Shown: positions 19,585 through 31,086 of the stretch, piece by piece
Position numbering within the stretch: the first letter of the stretch is position 1
How the letters are laid out: each line of letters begins with the position of its first letter
NCBI GenBank assembly: GCA_001414345.1
Contig: LLCB01000040.1
Location: 1-64,000, forward strand
From: Hymenoscyphus infarciens
Lineage: Eukaryota > Ascomycota > Leotiomycetes > Helotiales > Helotiaceae
Direction of reading: 5' to 3'
Length of the DNA: 64,000 bases
Made by a program: the position numbers and the translations under genes
The notes under the pieces: generated by a model
What the model was told of the DNA's origin: nothing
Database searches by the model: none
The model's input: only the letters and a program-made list of their open reading frames with translations

Positions 19585-21766
19585 ATGCAACTACCCCACA
19601 CCGCTACGGCCAGTGACGACATGGAGAACCTCAAAATCTCAGAACGTATCCCGCACCCACTCGAACAACTTTCGGTTGCGGAAGCGAGTGTAGCACGAGA
19701 TGTTATTCTCGGTAGCCACTCCAAGACCGTTATTGATTTCCGAACAATTTGTCTTGAGGAACCTGCCAAAGCTCAACTCCAACCTTTTCTCGATGCCGAG
19801 AGTGAGGGAAGTTCGAAGGTTGAATTCCCACGGCCAGCGAGACTCGCTAGCGTTGCTTATGATGTTATTGGAGAGAATAAGACATATGCGTTTTATGAGT
19901 CGATCGTTGATATCAACGAGAGAAAGATTGTTGCACAGGAGTTGATTGATGCCAAACACCAAGCTCCACTTACTTTGTACGAATTTATTCCAAATTCCAC
20001 ATGACAATCACTAATGATTTCTAGGGGAGAATTCGATCACCTCGTCGAAGCAGTATGGAAATCCAAGCTCTTCAAAGAGGCAGTCGCAGAATTCAACATC
20101 CCAGAAGGGTTCACAGTTATTGTCGAACCGTGGCCGTACGGAGGACGAGATCTCGAGGATGAAGATAAGCGATACTTCCAAGGATTGTGTTTTGCACAGG
20201 ACAAGCGCAGTGGAAACCCGGATTCCAACTTTTACGCTTATCCTCTTCCTCTGATTCCAATTCTCGACGCGAGAGCAAAGGAGATTATCAGAATTGATCG
20301 TCTTGGTACTGGTGGAAAGGAAGATTTACTTGCCAAGGGAACTCATGCTAAGGATATCATTGCGCATTGCAAGAGTTCAGAGTATGTTCCTGAACTTTTG
20401 CCAAACGGAACGAGAAAGGATTTGAAACCTTTGAATGTTGTGCAGCCGGATGGTCCTTCATTTACTACCACTGATGAGTCGCTCGTTGAGTGGCAAAAGT
20501 GGAGATTCAGAGTTGGATTCAATCATCGAGAGGGTGCTACTATTCATGATGTTCGATATGATGGGAGAAGTGTCATGTATAGATTGGCCGTTTCTGAGAT
20601 GGTAGGTTTTCCACTTCCTAGTTCTTTACGTATGCTGATTTTTCAATCAGACTGTTCCTTACGCAGATGCTCGTGCACCATTTCACAGGAAGCAAGCCTT
20701 CGATTTTGGAGATGGCGGTGCTGGAAGCTGTGCCAATAACTTGGAGCTTGGATGTGACTGCTTGGGACACATCAAGTATTTCAACACCACAGATACAAAT
20801 GCCGATGGAACTGTCAAAGTGAGCCCTAATGTTGTCTGCCTCCATGAGCAAGACAATGGTATCGCTTGGAAACACACCAACTGGAGAACCGGTCGTGCTG
20901 TGGTTACTAGACACCGCGAACTTGTTGTTCAATTTATCATCACCCTTGCCAACTACGAATATATCTTCGCCTACAAGTTCGATCAGTCAGGAGGCATCAT
21001 GGTTGAGACCCGAGCAACTGGAATAGTCAGTGTTGTTAATATCGACCCCGGCAAGACATCATATTACGGAAACGTTGTCTCGCCAGGAGCAATGGCCCAA
21101 AATCACCAACATATATTCGCCGTCCGAGTAGATCCAGCTATTGACGGAACCAACAACTCAGTTCTCATCGAAGAGTCCCACCCTGTCCCCTTCTCCCCCG
21201 AACGCAACCCAGCTGGTAATCTCTACGAGATTATCCAAACACCCGTCACCACCTCCCAAGGATTCGATGCAGCCCCACACAACAACCGAATCGTCCGAAT
21301 CATCAACCCGGACAAAAAGAATCCAATCAGCGGAAAGCCCGTCTCCTACAAGTTCCAACCCCCAGCAACACAGAAACTCCTCGCCCAACCAGGATCAATC
21401 CAAAGCCGTCGTGCTCAATTCACAAACCACCACGTCTGGGTAACCAAATACAAAGACCAAGAACTCTACGCTGCAGGTCGATACACCCTCCAATCTCAAG
21501 ATGAAATTGATGGAGTCACTGATGCAGCTAAGAGAGGAGATAATGTTTATAACACTGATTTGGTGCTTTGGAGTGTCTTTGGACTTACACATAATCCTAG
21601 AGTTGAGGATTGGCCTGTTATGCCGGTGGAGATCTTCCAGTTGCATTTCAAGCCTAGTGATTTCTTTGAGGCGAATCCTAGTATTGATGTCCCTAGTAAC
21701 AAGAACTCGACGAGTGTGTTGGACAAGCAAGGGAAGGGGGATGAGAAGGACAGTTGTTGTAAATGA
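19585..21766 (+). CDS. Copper amine oxidase
   Basis: Three exons (19585-19976, 20025-20601, 20651-21766) give 694 aa, the usual length for fungal copper amine oxidases. The family oxidises primary amines to aldehydes with release of ammonia and hydrogen peroxide, using copper and the self-made cofactor topaquinone. Seen here: the N-terminal HPLEQLSVAE start of the N2 region, VGFNHREGATIHDVRYDGR in the catalytic domain, LANYEYIFAYKFDQ with the N-Y-E-Y topaquinone site (the first Tyr is modified), and QNHQHIF with the H-x-H copper pair. The C-terminal VEDWPVMPVEIFQLHFKPSDFF is the expected end of the fold. No signal peptide and no C-terminal peroxisomal tripeptide (ends SCCK). A second Met at codon 13 is an alternative start. 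Confidence 0.94.
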
Positions 21767-22247
21767 GATGTTGGATATGTAAGGGATGGAAAATTTAGAG
21801 TTTGGCGTTTTGGTGACGGCGCATGAGGTACGCATATATTTATTGGGGATCAGATTTACTTGATAAATATTCAAACCCCTTGTTTTCTTTGAATTGGTTT
21901 GTGGGCTTGTGGATTTATCCGTTCGAGTGAGCAAGTGTTTACTTTGGGCTCGGCTAATTTTTGCATGGCCACGGTGCATTCAAGAGAGGGTTGAATTTTG
22001 CTATGAAGATGCAGGTTGGCGACAATCCGATATTGACGTGCAGATGAGAATGTTTCTGGAAGAGATTTGATTCGTGTTCTAGATGATTGGTCACTTGGTT
22101 GTAAGTTGGATGCGCACTTCATTTAAAACCAACATGCATATCGGGTTGAGTTGGGATATGAAGCACAGTTACTCGAACCACTTCACCTGATCATATATCT
22201 TACATCCTGGAGGTTGCATAGGCGCCAAGTCCAAGTGTCTTCGAAAA
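21767..22247. other. Convergent 3' spacer
   Basis: About 480 bases between the ends of the amine oxidase gene and the GGCT-like gene. Only untranslated sequence is expected; nothing else seen. Confidence 0.5.
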
Positions 22248-23162
22248 TCAATCAATATCTCCAACAAACCGGAATGTACAGCCATCCACCAACTTTCCGC
22301 TCATCTCAATCAAACACCTTACAACCTCGTAAGCACTTGTCTCGTACTTTCTCAAAGTATCCTCGTGCTCTTCCGAAGTCACCAGAAAAGCTGTCCCTTC
22401 CACACAGTTTCTCCCCTTTCCATTGACGACGGCGTTGTATTTCCCATTGCCCCAAGTCTTCATATCTCCGCCTCTCACCCTCGCTTGATGCAAAACAGGC
22501 ATTTCGTTTCCCGCGAACAAAAGTAAATTTCTCATTTTGGAGACGCTAGCAAGTGTGCCATAAAAGAAATACCAAACAGGGAAGCTATCTTGACTTGGTC
22601 TGTAGGAAGGATTTTCTTCGAGAAGATGTGGATCCTGGGGGCGGTATTGTGGAAGTGTTGCATCTTTTCCAAGTGTCGGATATATCGAGTCGTCGGACAA
22701 TTCTTTGTACGCTTTTCCTTCAGGGACAAAGAGTGGTCTGAAAGAGTTGTTCTGCTGCTCGGAAAGCCAATTTCAAAGGGAGGCTTTGGTTTTACCATCG
22801 ACTTTGCAGAAAGCGGCGTCTCCCTCTTCGCCAGTCCCATGTCGAACATGTGGAATTCTGGAAAGATTCGTAGCATTTTGAACTTTCTGCGGTGTTGAAA
22901 ATGGGCCTTCGAGCTTGAGTGCGTAAATAGTGCGTGCTTGTGCAGGAGATAGCAGTATTTTGCATGTCGCAGTTGATGAAATCGGTTTCTTGGTGGTCTC
23001 TGTAATTGAAATGAGTTCTGCAGCCTTTTCATATGAATACCCGAAACGATCCTGCCACATTTTCATTGTTCTTTTGTGTTCGTTCGATGGATCTACCTCG
23101 TCTTCGCGCTCCTCGTATGCTGCATTGATAGCCAAGTTGTCTAGTTCGTCAAGTAGGTTCAT
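22248..23162 (-). pseudogene. Gamma-glutamylcyclotransferase-like (AIG2/GGCT) gene with one internal stop
   Basis: One continuous frame runs from ATG at 23162 (MNLLDELDNLAINAAYEE) to 22248, about 303 codons, broken only by TGA at 22773-22775. The first 129 codons include KRTMKMWQDRFGYSYEKAAELI. After the stop the frame continues NWLSEQQNN and reaches the GGCT-like domain: VWYFFYGTLAS with the Y-G-T-L substrate loop, RGGDMKTWGNGKYNAVV, and VEGTAFLVTSEEHEDTLRKYET carrying a candidate catalytic Glu. The domain itself looks complete. A weak 45-nt intron (donor GTCGAT) would remove the stop in phase but lacks a good branch site. So this is either a recent pseudogene, a strain-specific stop, a sequence error or an odd intron. 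Confidence 0.6.
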
Positions 23163-24005
23163 TGTATTTGAGTAAGTGCTGTTTGTTCTCGGATTGACTT
23201 TGAAAGTTGAATAGTTTGTTATTGGACTGTGCAAGGGTATTGATCTTCTAATATTAGTTGCTCTGGGTTCTTTGTATGGCCAAACTGGTGAACATCTAGT
23301 TGTGTTCTGGAGGGTGAGCTCATGTTTTCCGAGTCATAATATCCTAAATTCAAGGCCGGTTCAGTAGCTTCGAACCTAATTATTTTGCTATTCGACTATT
23401 CCCAACCTGGATATTCCAGTTTGGCAACAACCCAATTAAATTGGAACCAGTGATTCGTAATTGGTGTAAACGTGACGCGCACGTGACTGGCTTTTGTGAC
23501 TCTTCCATTCCGGCGCTATAAGCTGGAGTAAAATAGATAGTAAGGGACTGTTACAATATCTTTCCTATCTTAAGCTCTTCGTCGGAATGGGAATTTTGAG
23601 AAATGGTCATGCTTTTTGTGGTGCGGGGCGCAATAGCTTTGACGCCATCAAGGTCAGGAACGGCCACAACTGCTTTTGTGTGTACAAGCTCATCATTATT
23701 TCGAAGCATTGTGGGTATATAAATCGATTGCGCAAAGACGACAGAATAGTAGGGAAGGCCGCTCATGTCACAAAACTCTCATGCCAGGAATACGAATCCC
23801 GAGAGAGAATGGCCAGTTATTATGGTTCGTTCTGCAATTCATTCTTTGTCACGTCAGGCATCATTTTCGCATATTGCACTTTATTCTGTCTAAAATATAA
23901 TTCATTATGATTAAGAAAAGGAAGAGAATCTCACCTCATATTCTGCTCCCATAGGCTTTGATCTGGATACTTCCTGATTCAGCTTTCCTCATGAAGTCTA
24001 CCCAC
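23163..24005. other. Intergenic, no gene seen
   Basis: About 840 bases. Overlapping small frames at 23550-23910 on both strands have no domain-like content. Confidence 0.5.
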
Positions 24006-25028
24006 TCATTCACGCGATCCCGTCTTTTGACGCCGCTTCTCAGTGAGGAGGAGAGCCTTGCGAGTCTCCTCACGCAAGCGGCGCTGGTAGTCGGTCACGG
24101 GAAAGAATGGTTCAAACTCCAGCGAAGGAACAGGTGAGGGGCACTTTTCTACCTTTTCGTTTGACTCGGGCTCCTTCTCCTCCGCTTGCGTGGCTGTATC
24201 GGTCTTATGAGTTGATTCGCGTACTGTCTCGTCCGTAGACAAAACATTTTTATCCTCCTTGTCATTTTTCGGCAATGCCATCGACTGCATGGACTCTTCC
24301 ATATCGTTGATCAGTTCCTCGATGAGATCATCTTCGGTAAAGTTGAAGTTTCTACGAACTTGCTTCAACCTCGTCAAATTTGCCTCCTCTTGGTTGAGTT
24401 TAGAGGTATGCGGATTGATGGCTGGGAACATGAGCTCCAGTTTCTTCTCGTCTTCGGGTGATCTAGGCTCAAACAAGTACCCAGCGCAGATCTCCTCCAA
24501 CTTCAGCTGGTTCCCCTCGTGGACGTTGACTCGGGACTTCTCGCCAATTCTCGAACCTCGGTGGGAGCGGAGACGTCGATCGGGTCGTCGTTTGCTTGAT
24601 ACTGAAAAGTCTGGGGGTGCTCCCGCATCGTGTACCTCCGTGGAGCGACTTAGGAAGTCTCTTCTTGCCGCACTTCTGTTCTGAGTTGGCTGCGGTGCTG
24701 CAGATGCTCTCTGCGGTGCTCGGACGTGGACCTCCATAGCTCGAGTATCAAGAGTCTCTGCATTTGAAACTGGGGCAATACTCAAGTGACCTACGGATCG
24801 GAGTGGACGAGCAGGAACTCCACTGTGTCTGCTCTCCCAAAGCAAGTCGGGTACTGGCGCCTGTTCTGGTGTCCCGTTAGCAGCAACATTCACGCGGTCA
24901 ATTACTGCTGAAGCATCGCTATCGCGCCGAAGGCCTATACACGCGAAACTCATGGCATCATCGTCTTCCTGCTCCTCCTCCTTTTTCTTGAAGACTCTCG
25001 CAATGTTAATAGCTCGTTGCCAAGTCAT
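24006..25028 (-). CDS. Hypothetical, largely disordered protein
   Basis: A single ATG-started exon of 340 codons. It begins MTWQRAINIARVFKKKEEE with an acidic run (EEQEDDD), then Arg/Ser/Pro-rich sequence containing KRRPDRRLRSHRG. A short conserved-looking block follows around residues 175-245: LEEICAGYLFEPRSPEDEKK, LMFPAINPHTS and FTEDDLIEELINDMEESM. The C-terminus is acidic (EEKEPESNEKVEK) and closes with a predicted helix, VTDYQRRLREETRKALLLTEKRRQK. No signal peptide, membrane segment or known catalytic motif. The length and steady codon use make it very likely a real gene; I do not recognise a family. Confidence 0.72.
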   Translation of the reverse strand: MTWQRAINIARVFKKKEEEQEDDDAMSFACIGLRRDSDASAVIDRVNVAANGTPEQAPVPDLLWESRHSGVPARPLRSVGHLSIAPVSNAETLDTRAMEVHVRAPQRASAAPQPTQNRSAARRDFLSRSTEVHDAGAPPDFSVSSKRRPDRRLRSHRGSRIGEKSRVNVHEGNQLKLEEICAGYLFEPRSPEDEKKLELMFPAINPHTSKLNQEEANLTRLKQVRRNFNFTEDDLIEELINDMEESMQSMALPKNDKEDKNVLSTDETVRESTHKTDTATQAEEKEPESNEKVEKCPSPVPSLEFEPFFPVTDYQRRLREETRKALLLTEKRRQKTGSRE

Positions 25029-26242
25029 TTTGGGTGGTATTTCAAATATCTCGGTTGATTTGCGAATTTAAGTTAAAGAGATTTAAACTTACCTTCGCGT
25101 CTGTTGAAGAGTTCTAACGAATTGATGATTTAAGGCTGCGGAGGTTCTAGGGAAACGCATTTGTACCTAGCTTATTGTTTTGTTGTGAACTATCAATGTG
25201 GAACAGCTATTTGGTCCTTTGATAACCTACGAATGAAGTGTAAGAAGACTGTCAGGTTGCCTTTCAACTCCTTCGTAGACCACAAAGAAAGTTCCTTCCA
25301 CTTGCTTCAAATCTTTGTTGCAGTCCTTGCATTTTTTGCATTATCCCATATCTATGTTCTTTGTGTTTTTGGAGAATATCATTATACCTGTCGTTGCAAT
25401 CATCTCTAAGAGTTTACCACACTGCCAACTCCTTTTTAGCTTCAATGTTTCCAGCTAGCAAGTTAGAAACCAGCTTTTATTTTTAGAACTTCGAATGTTC
25501 CGTGGACCCTGGAAGCCCGATGCGACCTATTCTTTCTGTTCCCCGTTTACGGGCCTCCTGGTGAGCTAAGAAATTTACTATGAAAGGAATAATGGTGCTT
25601 CGGATTCCAGGCAATACGGGGACAATTGCTTGTTATGTTTTTATTACCCGGCGCCTACCATGCAGAGAAAGGGAGAATATGTTGACCCAGAGGAGCAAAA
25701 TTAGGCAGCGAGAATTGTCTTCGTCAGGACGTGAGCATACGAGAAGTGATTGCTCCTCCGTAGAAGTAATTTCCGTCTCTCCTTTTCGAGTCTGAAATCT
25801 CACCAGTTCCATAAGTTTATGCTCTAATGGTATTGCACCTGCATTGTGGATATCTTTTTTCTCACGAGGTTTGTCTGGATCCGCTCCTCTACCCCATGGA
25901 TTTGAAAAGCGAATATACCCATCATAAGCCCGTAGTTGGCTAAGGAAAAGAAATAAGTCTCAAACAGCTCGCCTGCTGAAAACCGGATGCAATAAAGAGC
26001 CTTTTGCTTTTGACTTGGGAGACAACCGTTTCCTACGTGTGACAGAGGGCGGTTAATTGCCATCGAACGAGACAGCAGAAGAGAGACCGATCGCCACATC
26101 GCCAATTATGGAGGCTTGGGGAACTTGAAGACTGTGGGGCATGTACAAAAGTGCACAGGGAAACGCTGAGTAAGACTATGTATTCCATTCCTTGTTCAAA
26201 AGGAATTGGTATAGGATATCAGGAATACGGAACTCTTTCGGG

Positions 26243-26460
26243 GACGGAAAAAGCTTCCCTTTGTACACCCTATGCGAAAACATATTTTCCCCGCGACATA
26301 GTAATCCGAAAAATAGATAAAAAATACTCCCCTGTTCCGAGTTTATCTATTAATACTATACACGTTCTTAGATAGTTTGAGTATGTTGTTATCGTGTAGT
26401 ACTTTAAGATAGCGAAAGAATCCTATGATTCGGGGTGTAAAAAGGGAAGTTTTTGGCGTC
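26243..26460. repeat. Possible small inverted-repeat element (MITE-like)
   Basis: The arms 26243-26270 and 26433-26460 are imperfect reverse complements of about 28 bases (shared core CTTCCCTTT.TACACCC), enclosing 162 bases without coding potential. The total of 218 bp fits a miniature inverted-repeat element. No target-site duplication was confirmed. Confidence 0.45.
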
Positions 26461-26622
26461 TCTGTAGAGGTAGGTTATTTCTCCCCCAGGGGGGAAAAGA
26501 AGTAGTGAAAAAGGTTCTATTTAGAAATCCGATGGAGATCCAAGCCTTCTTAGCCTGAGAGTTTGGGGATTGAGGACAGCATTTTAGACAATAGAGGGAT
26601 TCGGGACCCCGAATTGCAGGAA

Positions 26623-26651
26623 TATTATAGAACTACTAAAGTTCTATAATA
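26623..26651. repeat. Perfect 12-bp inverted repeat
   Basis: TATTATAGAACT and AGTTCTATAATA flank a 5-base loop (ACTAA). A second small hairpin (ATTCGGG-AC-CCCGAAT) lies just before it at 26599-26614. Role unknown. Confidence 0.6.
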
Positions 26652-27074
26652 ATCGTATAACAATTTGACAAGGCAAACTGCAGAATGAATTGGAAGGGAA
26701 AACTCGAAGATAACAACGTAGAATGATACTGTAATTCGGGGTGGCATACGCTGTGGTTTGCTCGGCTCATGAAACATCATCGCAATCGCAGCCTGCGATG
26801 GCAAACACCACACCTCCGCGAACCCCACCACGAAATGCCCGCTGTACAGTACTAATAGTACCTACTAACCTAGAACGACCTGGCAATCCGAGGATTTCCG
26901 GGTTAAGTTCGCGATGGTGAAATCCCGCTGAATAATGCTCCCAGGTAGCTAGCTGCCCATCGCTGTTTATCTCGAAGACCACCTACCAGCACCTACAAAG
27001 AGAGACTTTACCCGGAAAGAGGTCGAGTAACTCGAAGATAGCCTGGAAACCTCGGATAACCAGACAGCCTCGCA

Positions 27075-28597
27075 ATGGCGACGAGATACCTACACCATGC
27101 TCTCGAAGAGCTGGGTCTCATCTCCCTCTGGGGAGCCAACATCAACACCAAAATCCTCTGCCTGCAGCGATTCGTCCGCCTTTTCGCCTATGGGGGCTCA
27201 ACACTGATCCTCGTCGATTACCTCGCTACCCTGGGCATCTCCAAAGCGAAGATTGGGCTCTTTATGACCTTGACGCTCGCGGGCGATGTTGCTATTAGCT
27301 TGGTGTTGACACTCTTCGCGGACAAGCTGGGCAGGAAAGCTATTTTGGCGGTGGGCGCGGTGTTGATGGCGAGCAGTGGGGTTGCCTTTGCAACTTCGAG
27401 CAATTATTGGGTGCTGCTGCTTGCGGCGGTTGTTGGTGTGATCAGTCCAGGGTATGTACCAGTCGTGAAGTGAAGAGTTACCAACTGACCTTTGTCATAG
27501 AGGAAACGAAATCGGACCTTTTCGCGCGATTGAAGAATCAACTCTGGCACACCTCACACCCGCCGCAAAACGAGGAGACATATACGCCTGGTACATGTTG
27601 CTTGGGACTGCTGGGACAGCATTGGGTGTTGCAGCATCCGGCGGGTTCATCGAATACACGAGCGTTGGGCTGGGTTGGGACAATATCAGTATATATAGGG
27701 CTTTGTTCTGGGCTTATGCGGGATTTGGTCTCGTCAAACTCGTCCTCGTCCTATACCTTAGTAGTGAGATTGAAGCAGAATGGAAACCGGCAACCCCAAT
27801 TCAAGACGCCGAAACAGCGCCTCTTCTAGGGGAGAGTGCTGGTGCTGTGGAGGTTGAGCCAAAGCAGTCCAAACTACACGCCCTAATTCCCGAGATCAGT
27901 AAAGGGAGCCGGCTAATTGTGGCCAATTTTTGTATCCTATTTGCCCTGGATTCATTTGCCTCTGGCTTGGTCACCCTGTGAGTACTTGATTGATATGGCG
28001 AGACAGAGTTTGGCTAACAAGTCTAGATCCTGGGTCTCATTCTTTTTCCAAGAAAAGTTCAATCTCACAGGAGGAAGACTAGGCTCCTTGTTTTTCGTAA
28101 CGAATATCATCGCCGCCTTTTCTATGCTCGTTTCTTCGTCCATTGCGAAAAGGATCGGGAACGTCAAAGCAATGGTCTTTACCCATCTTCCCTCGTCGCT
28201 TTTCCTCGCCTTTATACCAGTCCCCTCGTCCCTACCTTTGGCAATGCTATTCCTCGTTCTTCGCTCCTGCACAGCGTCAATGGATGGAGTGCCTCGCTCC
28301 GCATTTCTCGCCGCCGTGGTGCTTCCTAACGAGAGAACAGCTGTTATGGGTGTGATCAATGTCGTAAAAACAGCCTCTCAGAGTCTTGGGCCTCTTGCTA
28401 CTGGACTTCTGGCACAATATAAACTTTTCTGGGTTACATTTATCGTGGCTGGGGCATGTAAGGTTACATATGATCTAGGAATCTTGGCCGTTTTTGCAGG
28501 ACACAAAACACATGACGATCTTGCGGAGGAGAGACGCCTAGCAGCACACGAAGAGGCAGAGAGATCTCGGCAGAGCGAAACTCATGATGAGCTATAG
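27075..28597 (+). CDS. Major facilitator superfamily transporter
   Basis: Three exons (27075-27451, 27501-27977, 28027-28597) give 474 aa. About twelve hydrophobic segments are visible. The loop after the second and third helices has ADKLGRKAIL, the MFS motif A (G-x-x-x-D-R/K-x-G-R-R/K). SPGGNEIGPFRAIEESTLAHL, split by intron 1, is typical of a fungal MFS subgroup of unknown substrate. A central cytosolic loop (about residues 230-260, ETAPLLGESAG) separates the two halves, and the C-terminus is a charged tail. It is a plasma- or vacuolar-membrane transporter; the cargo cannot be read from sequence. It is the first of three co-oriented genes with the P450 and the esterase. Confidence 0.88.
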
Positions 28598-29316
28598 AAG
28601 GCTCTGATTCTTTGCGGAAAACGTTTCGAACTTGGTGGGTTTTATTCTGCACTGAAATGCTTCTCAGAGGTACTATCTACCTACTAAATGATTAGACCAA
28701 GCAACCCATACCACCCACGACGGGCAACGTCAAGTTTTGCCTGTCGACCAGACACACTCTGCAAAGGAGTCAATCTATAAAACATCGAGTTCCTCCTTTT
28801 ATTTCTAGCAATATGTAGAGGTAGGTCATTTCACATTTTCTCTTATCAGTATTGTTGCAGAGAAAGTGCGGGTAGGTGTTATACACGGTCGGGAGATGAT
28901 CCTGTAGATTTCTTACATTCAAGCCACAATGATCTTGGCTCGCGATAAAACAAAAGCGGCAATAAACAGGTCCTGTAATTCTGGCTTCAGGAGCAATTGA
29001 GGGAATGGTTTCTTTATGGGAACAATTGAAGTGATTACCCAAAGTCAAAGATAATCCCGGGATAATTGGCAGTAATTAGGGTCGCTAATTACTGCCACTT
29101 TTTCTGTCTACATGGTAAATAATTATCCTGAAAGATCTATGTTAACCACTTATTGGATGAGCTATCCAGTGCCACTTTTAGTTCTTTCACAAGCCATCCA
29201 CGCAAATTCCCGAAAGTACCACAGCTGTAACATAGTGGTTGCACATAGATAGAAGGCATCTGTCCCTTTCCATCTCTCCCACTCTCGTTTTTTCATCTTT
29301 CTGGTCTGTCCCAAAC
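28598..29316. promoter_or_regulatory. Promoter region of the P450 gene
   Basis: About 720 bases. The notable feature is the perfect inverted repeat at 29067-29097 (separate entry), preceded by the palindrome ATCCCGGGAT (29053-29062). Nothing coding seen. Confidence 0.45.
29067..29097. repeat. Perfect 13-bp inverted repeat upstream of P450
   Basis: TGGCAGTAATTAG and CTAATTACTGCCA are exact reverse complements around a 5-base spacer, 220 bases upstream of the P450 start codon. It could be a dimeric regulator site or a hairpin; no known binding motif is claimed. Confidence 0.65.
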
Positions 29317-31086
29317 ATGCTCGAGGCAGTTGCACTACATAGCGTTGCTTCGTCCTTGACTGTCCTGGGAATTTCCTATGTACTTTTCGTAGTCGGTCAG
29401 GGAATATGGCGAATTTACTTCAGCCCGCTCTCCAAGTTTCCTGGACCAAAACTAGCTGCTCTGACCTACTGGTAAGTCCCGAGCATGATTCCAAACCTAT
29501 TGTCTTGTGGCATTGCATATAACAATTATGGTTCAGGTATGAGTTTTATTACGATGTTGTAGTCGGTGGCAAATATCTCTTTAAAATCATCGAACTCCAC
29601 CAAGAATATGGACCCATAATTCGTATCAATCCCCATGAGCTTCATGTTTCGGACCCCGAATTCCATGGTACCATCTACGCTGGTTTTGGACACAAACGAG
29701 ATCGCGATCCGTGGCACACACAGAGTCTCTCGCTCCCGGATAGCATTTTGGCCAGTCCATCTCATGATGTGCACAGGAAGAGAAGGGCAGCTCTCAGCCC
29801 CTTTTTTTCGATGGCAAGTACAAGGAGGTTGACGCCTGTCGTCGTGGACAGTGTAGATGCTTTGATAGCAAGATTTGAGGAATTGACGGGTAGCGAAGAA
29901 CCTGTCAATGTCTTACATGCGCTGAGCGCCTTTGCGAATGGTATGCTCTTTTCTGTGAAGTATGCTGCAAAACATGCTATGATTATACGCTGACACTAAG
30001 AGGAAACCAGATGTAATCCATGAATATCTCTTTGGGGCTTCAGAAAATATTGTTCAAGCGAAAGACTTCGATCCCAGTACTTATGTGAGAGAGATTGAAG
30101 CTACGAAGATGGTGCATGTCTTTAGGCAATTCCCATGGATCATAAATACTGTCCTTTCACTTCCTGAATGGATAGGGGAACATATGGGTAGTGGTCTCAA
30201 GGCTGTAGTCAATCTTAGGATGGTACGTTGGCCTATTTTCAGTAGATGGATTTGAATCGTCAACCATCCCCACGAACTCTAGCTAAATCTCGCGTAGAAG
30301 TACCGCAAAGAAATCCAAGATGCCAAAAAGCGAGGCTCCCGAGCCAAAATAGCTAGGCAGACGATTTTCCATTCTCTTCTTGAGAGTAATCTGCCCGAAA
30401 GCGAGAAGAATACAGAGCGCCTCGTCGACGAAGCAATCGTACTTGTCGGCGCTGGTCTCCACACCGTAGCATGGACTTTAACAGTCTCTACCTACCACAT
30501 TCTCTCTTCGCCCTCCATTCTAAAGAGTTTAAAAGATGAACTTGCCCTTGCTCAACGCGAGAAACCAAACGGAGAACCGTTGACCGTCCCGGAACTCGAG
30601 AAATTGCCATACCTGACAGCAGTGATGAAAGAAGGCTTGCGGCTGTCCTACGGAACGAGTATGCGGATGCCTCGAATAGCCCCAAACGAAACGGTGCACT
30701 ACAAATCCTGGTCCATCCCGCCTGGAACTTCAGTCTCCATCTACCACCGAGTTGCTCACCACGATGAATCTATATTTCCGGCTCCCGAGCTGTTCATGCC
30801 AGAGCGTTGGCTCGAAGATAAAACTGGAAAGTTAGACAAGTACTTGGTTGCGTTTGGTGGTGGATCTAGAATATGCCTTGGACTTAATTTGGCTTGGACG
30901 GAATTGTATTTGTGCCTGGCTGCTGTGTTTGGTAGTTTTGGAGGGAAGGAGTATAGATTTGAGGGTGATAAGGGGGTATTGGAATTGTTTGAGACGGATG
31001 TGGGTGATGTTGAGATGCATCGGGATTACTTTTTTGCCGTTGCGAAGGATGGGAGTCAAGGAGTCAGAGTTATGATACGACCATGA
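29317..31086 (+). CDS. Cytochrome P450 monooxygenase (trichodiene oxygenase-like)
   Basis: Four exons (29317-29471, 29537-29940, 30011-30222, 30298-31086) give 519 aa, a normal P450 length. An N-terminal hydrophobic anchor (about residues 8-30) is followed by the proline-rich hinge FPGPKLAAL. The I-helix carries VGAGLHTVAW (A-G-x-x-T type). The K-helix has KEGLRLS with the ExxR pair, PERWL follows, and the heme loop FGGGSRICLG holds the cysteine ligand. RDPWHTQSLSLPDS and HRKRRAALSPFFS are typical of the fungal group that includes trichodiene oxygenase; substrate is unknown and no terpene synthase is in the window. Membrane-bound in the endoplasmic reticulum by analogy. It lies between the MFS transporter and the esterase, all on the plus strand. 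Confidence 0.92.

Larger units (their letters stand above)
25029..27074. other. 2-kb intergenic region with inverted repeats
   Basis: No gene is supported. The segment 26240-26660 is rich in inverted repeats, annotated separately, and has three copies of ATTCGGG (near 26428, 26599, 26731). The last 300 bases are the promoter of the MFS gene. Confidence 0.5.
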
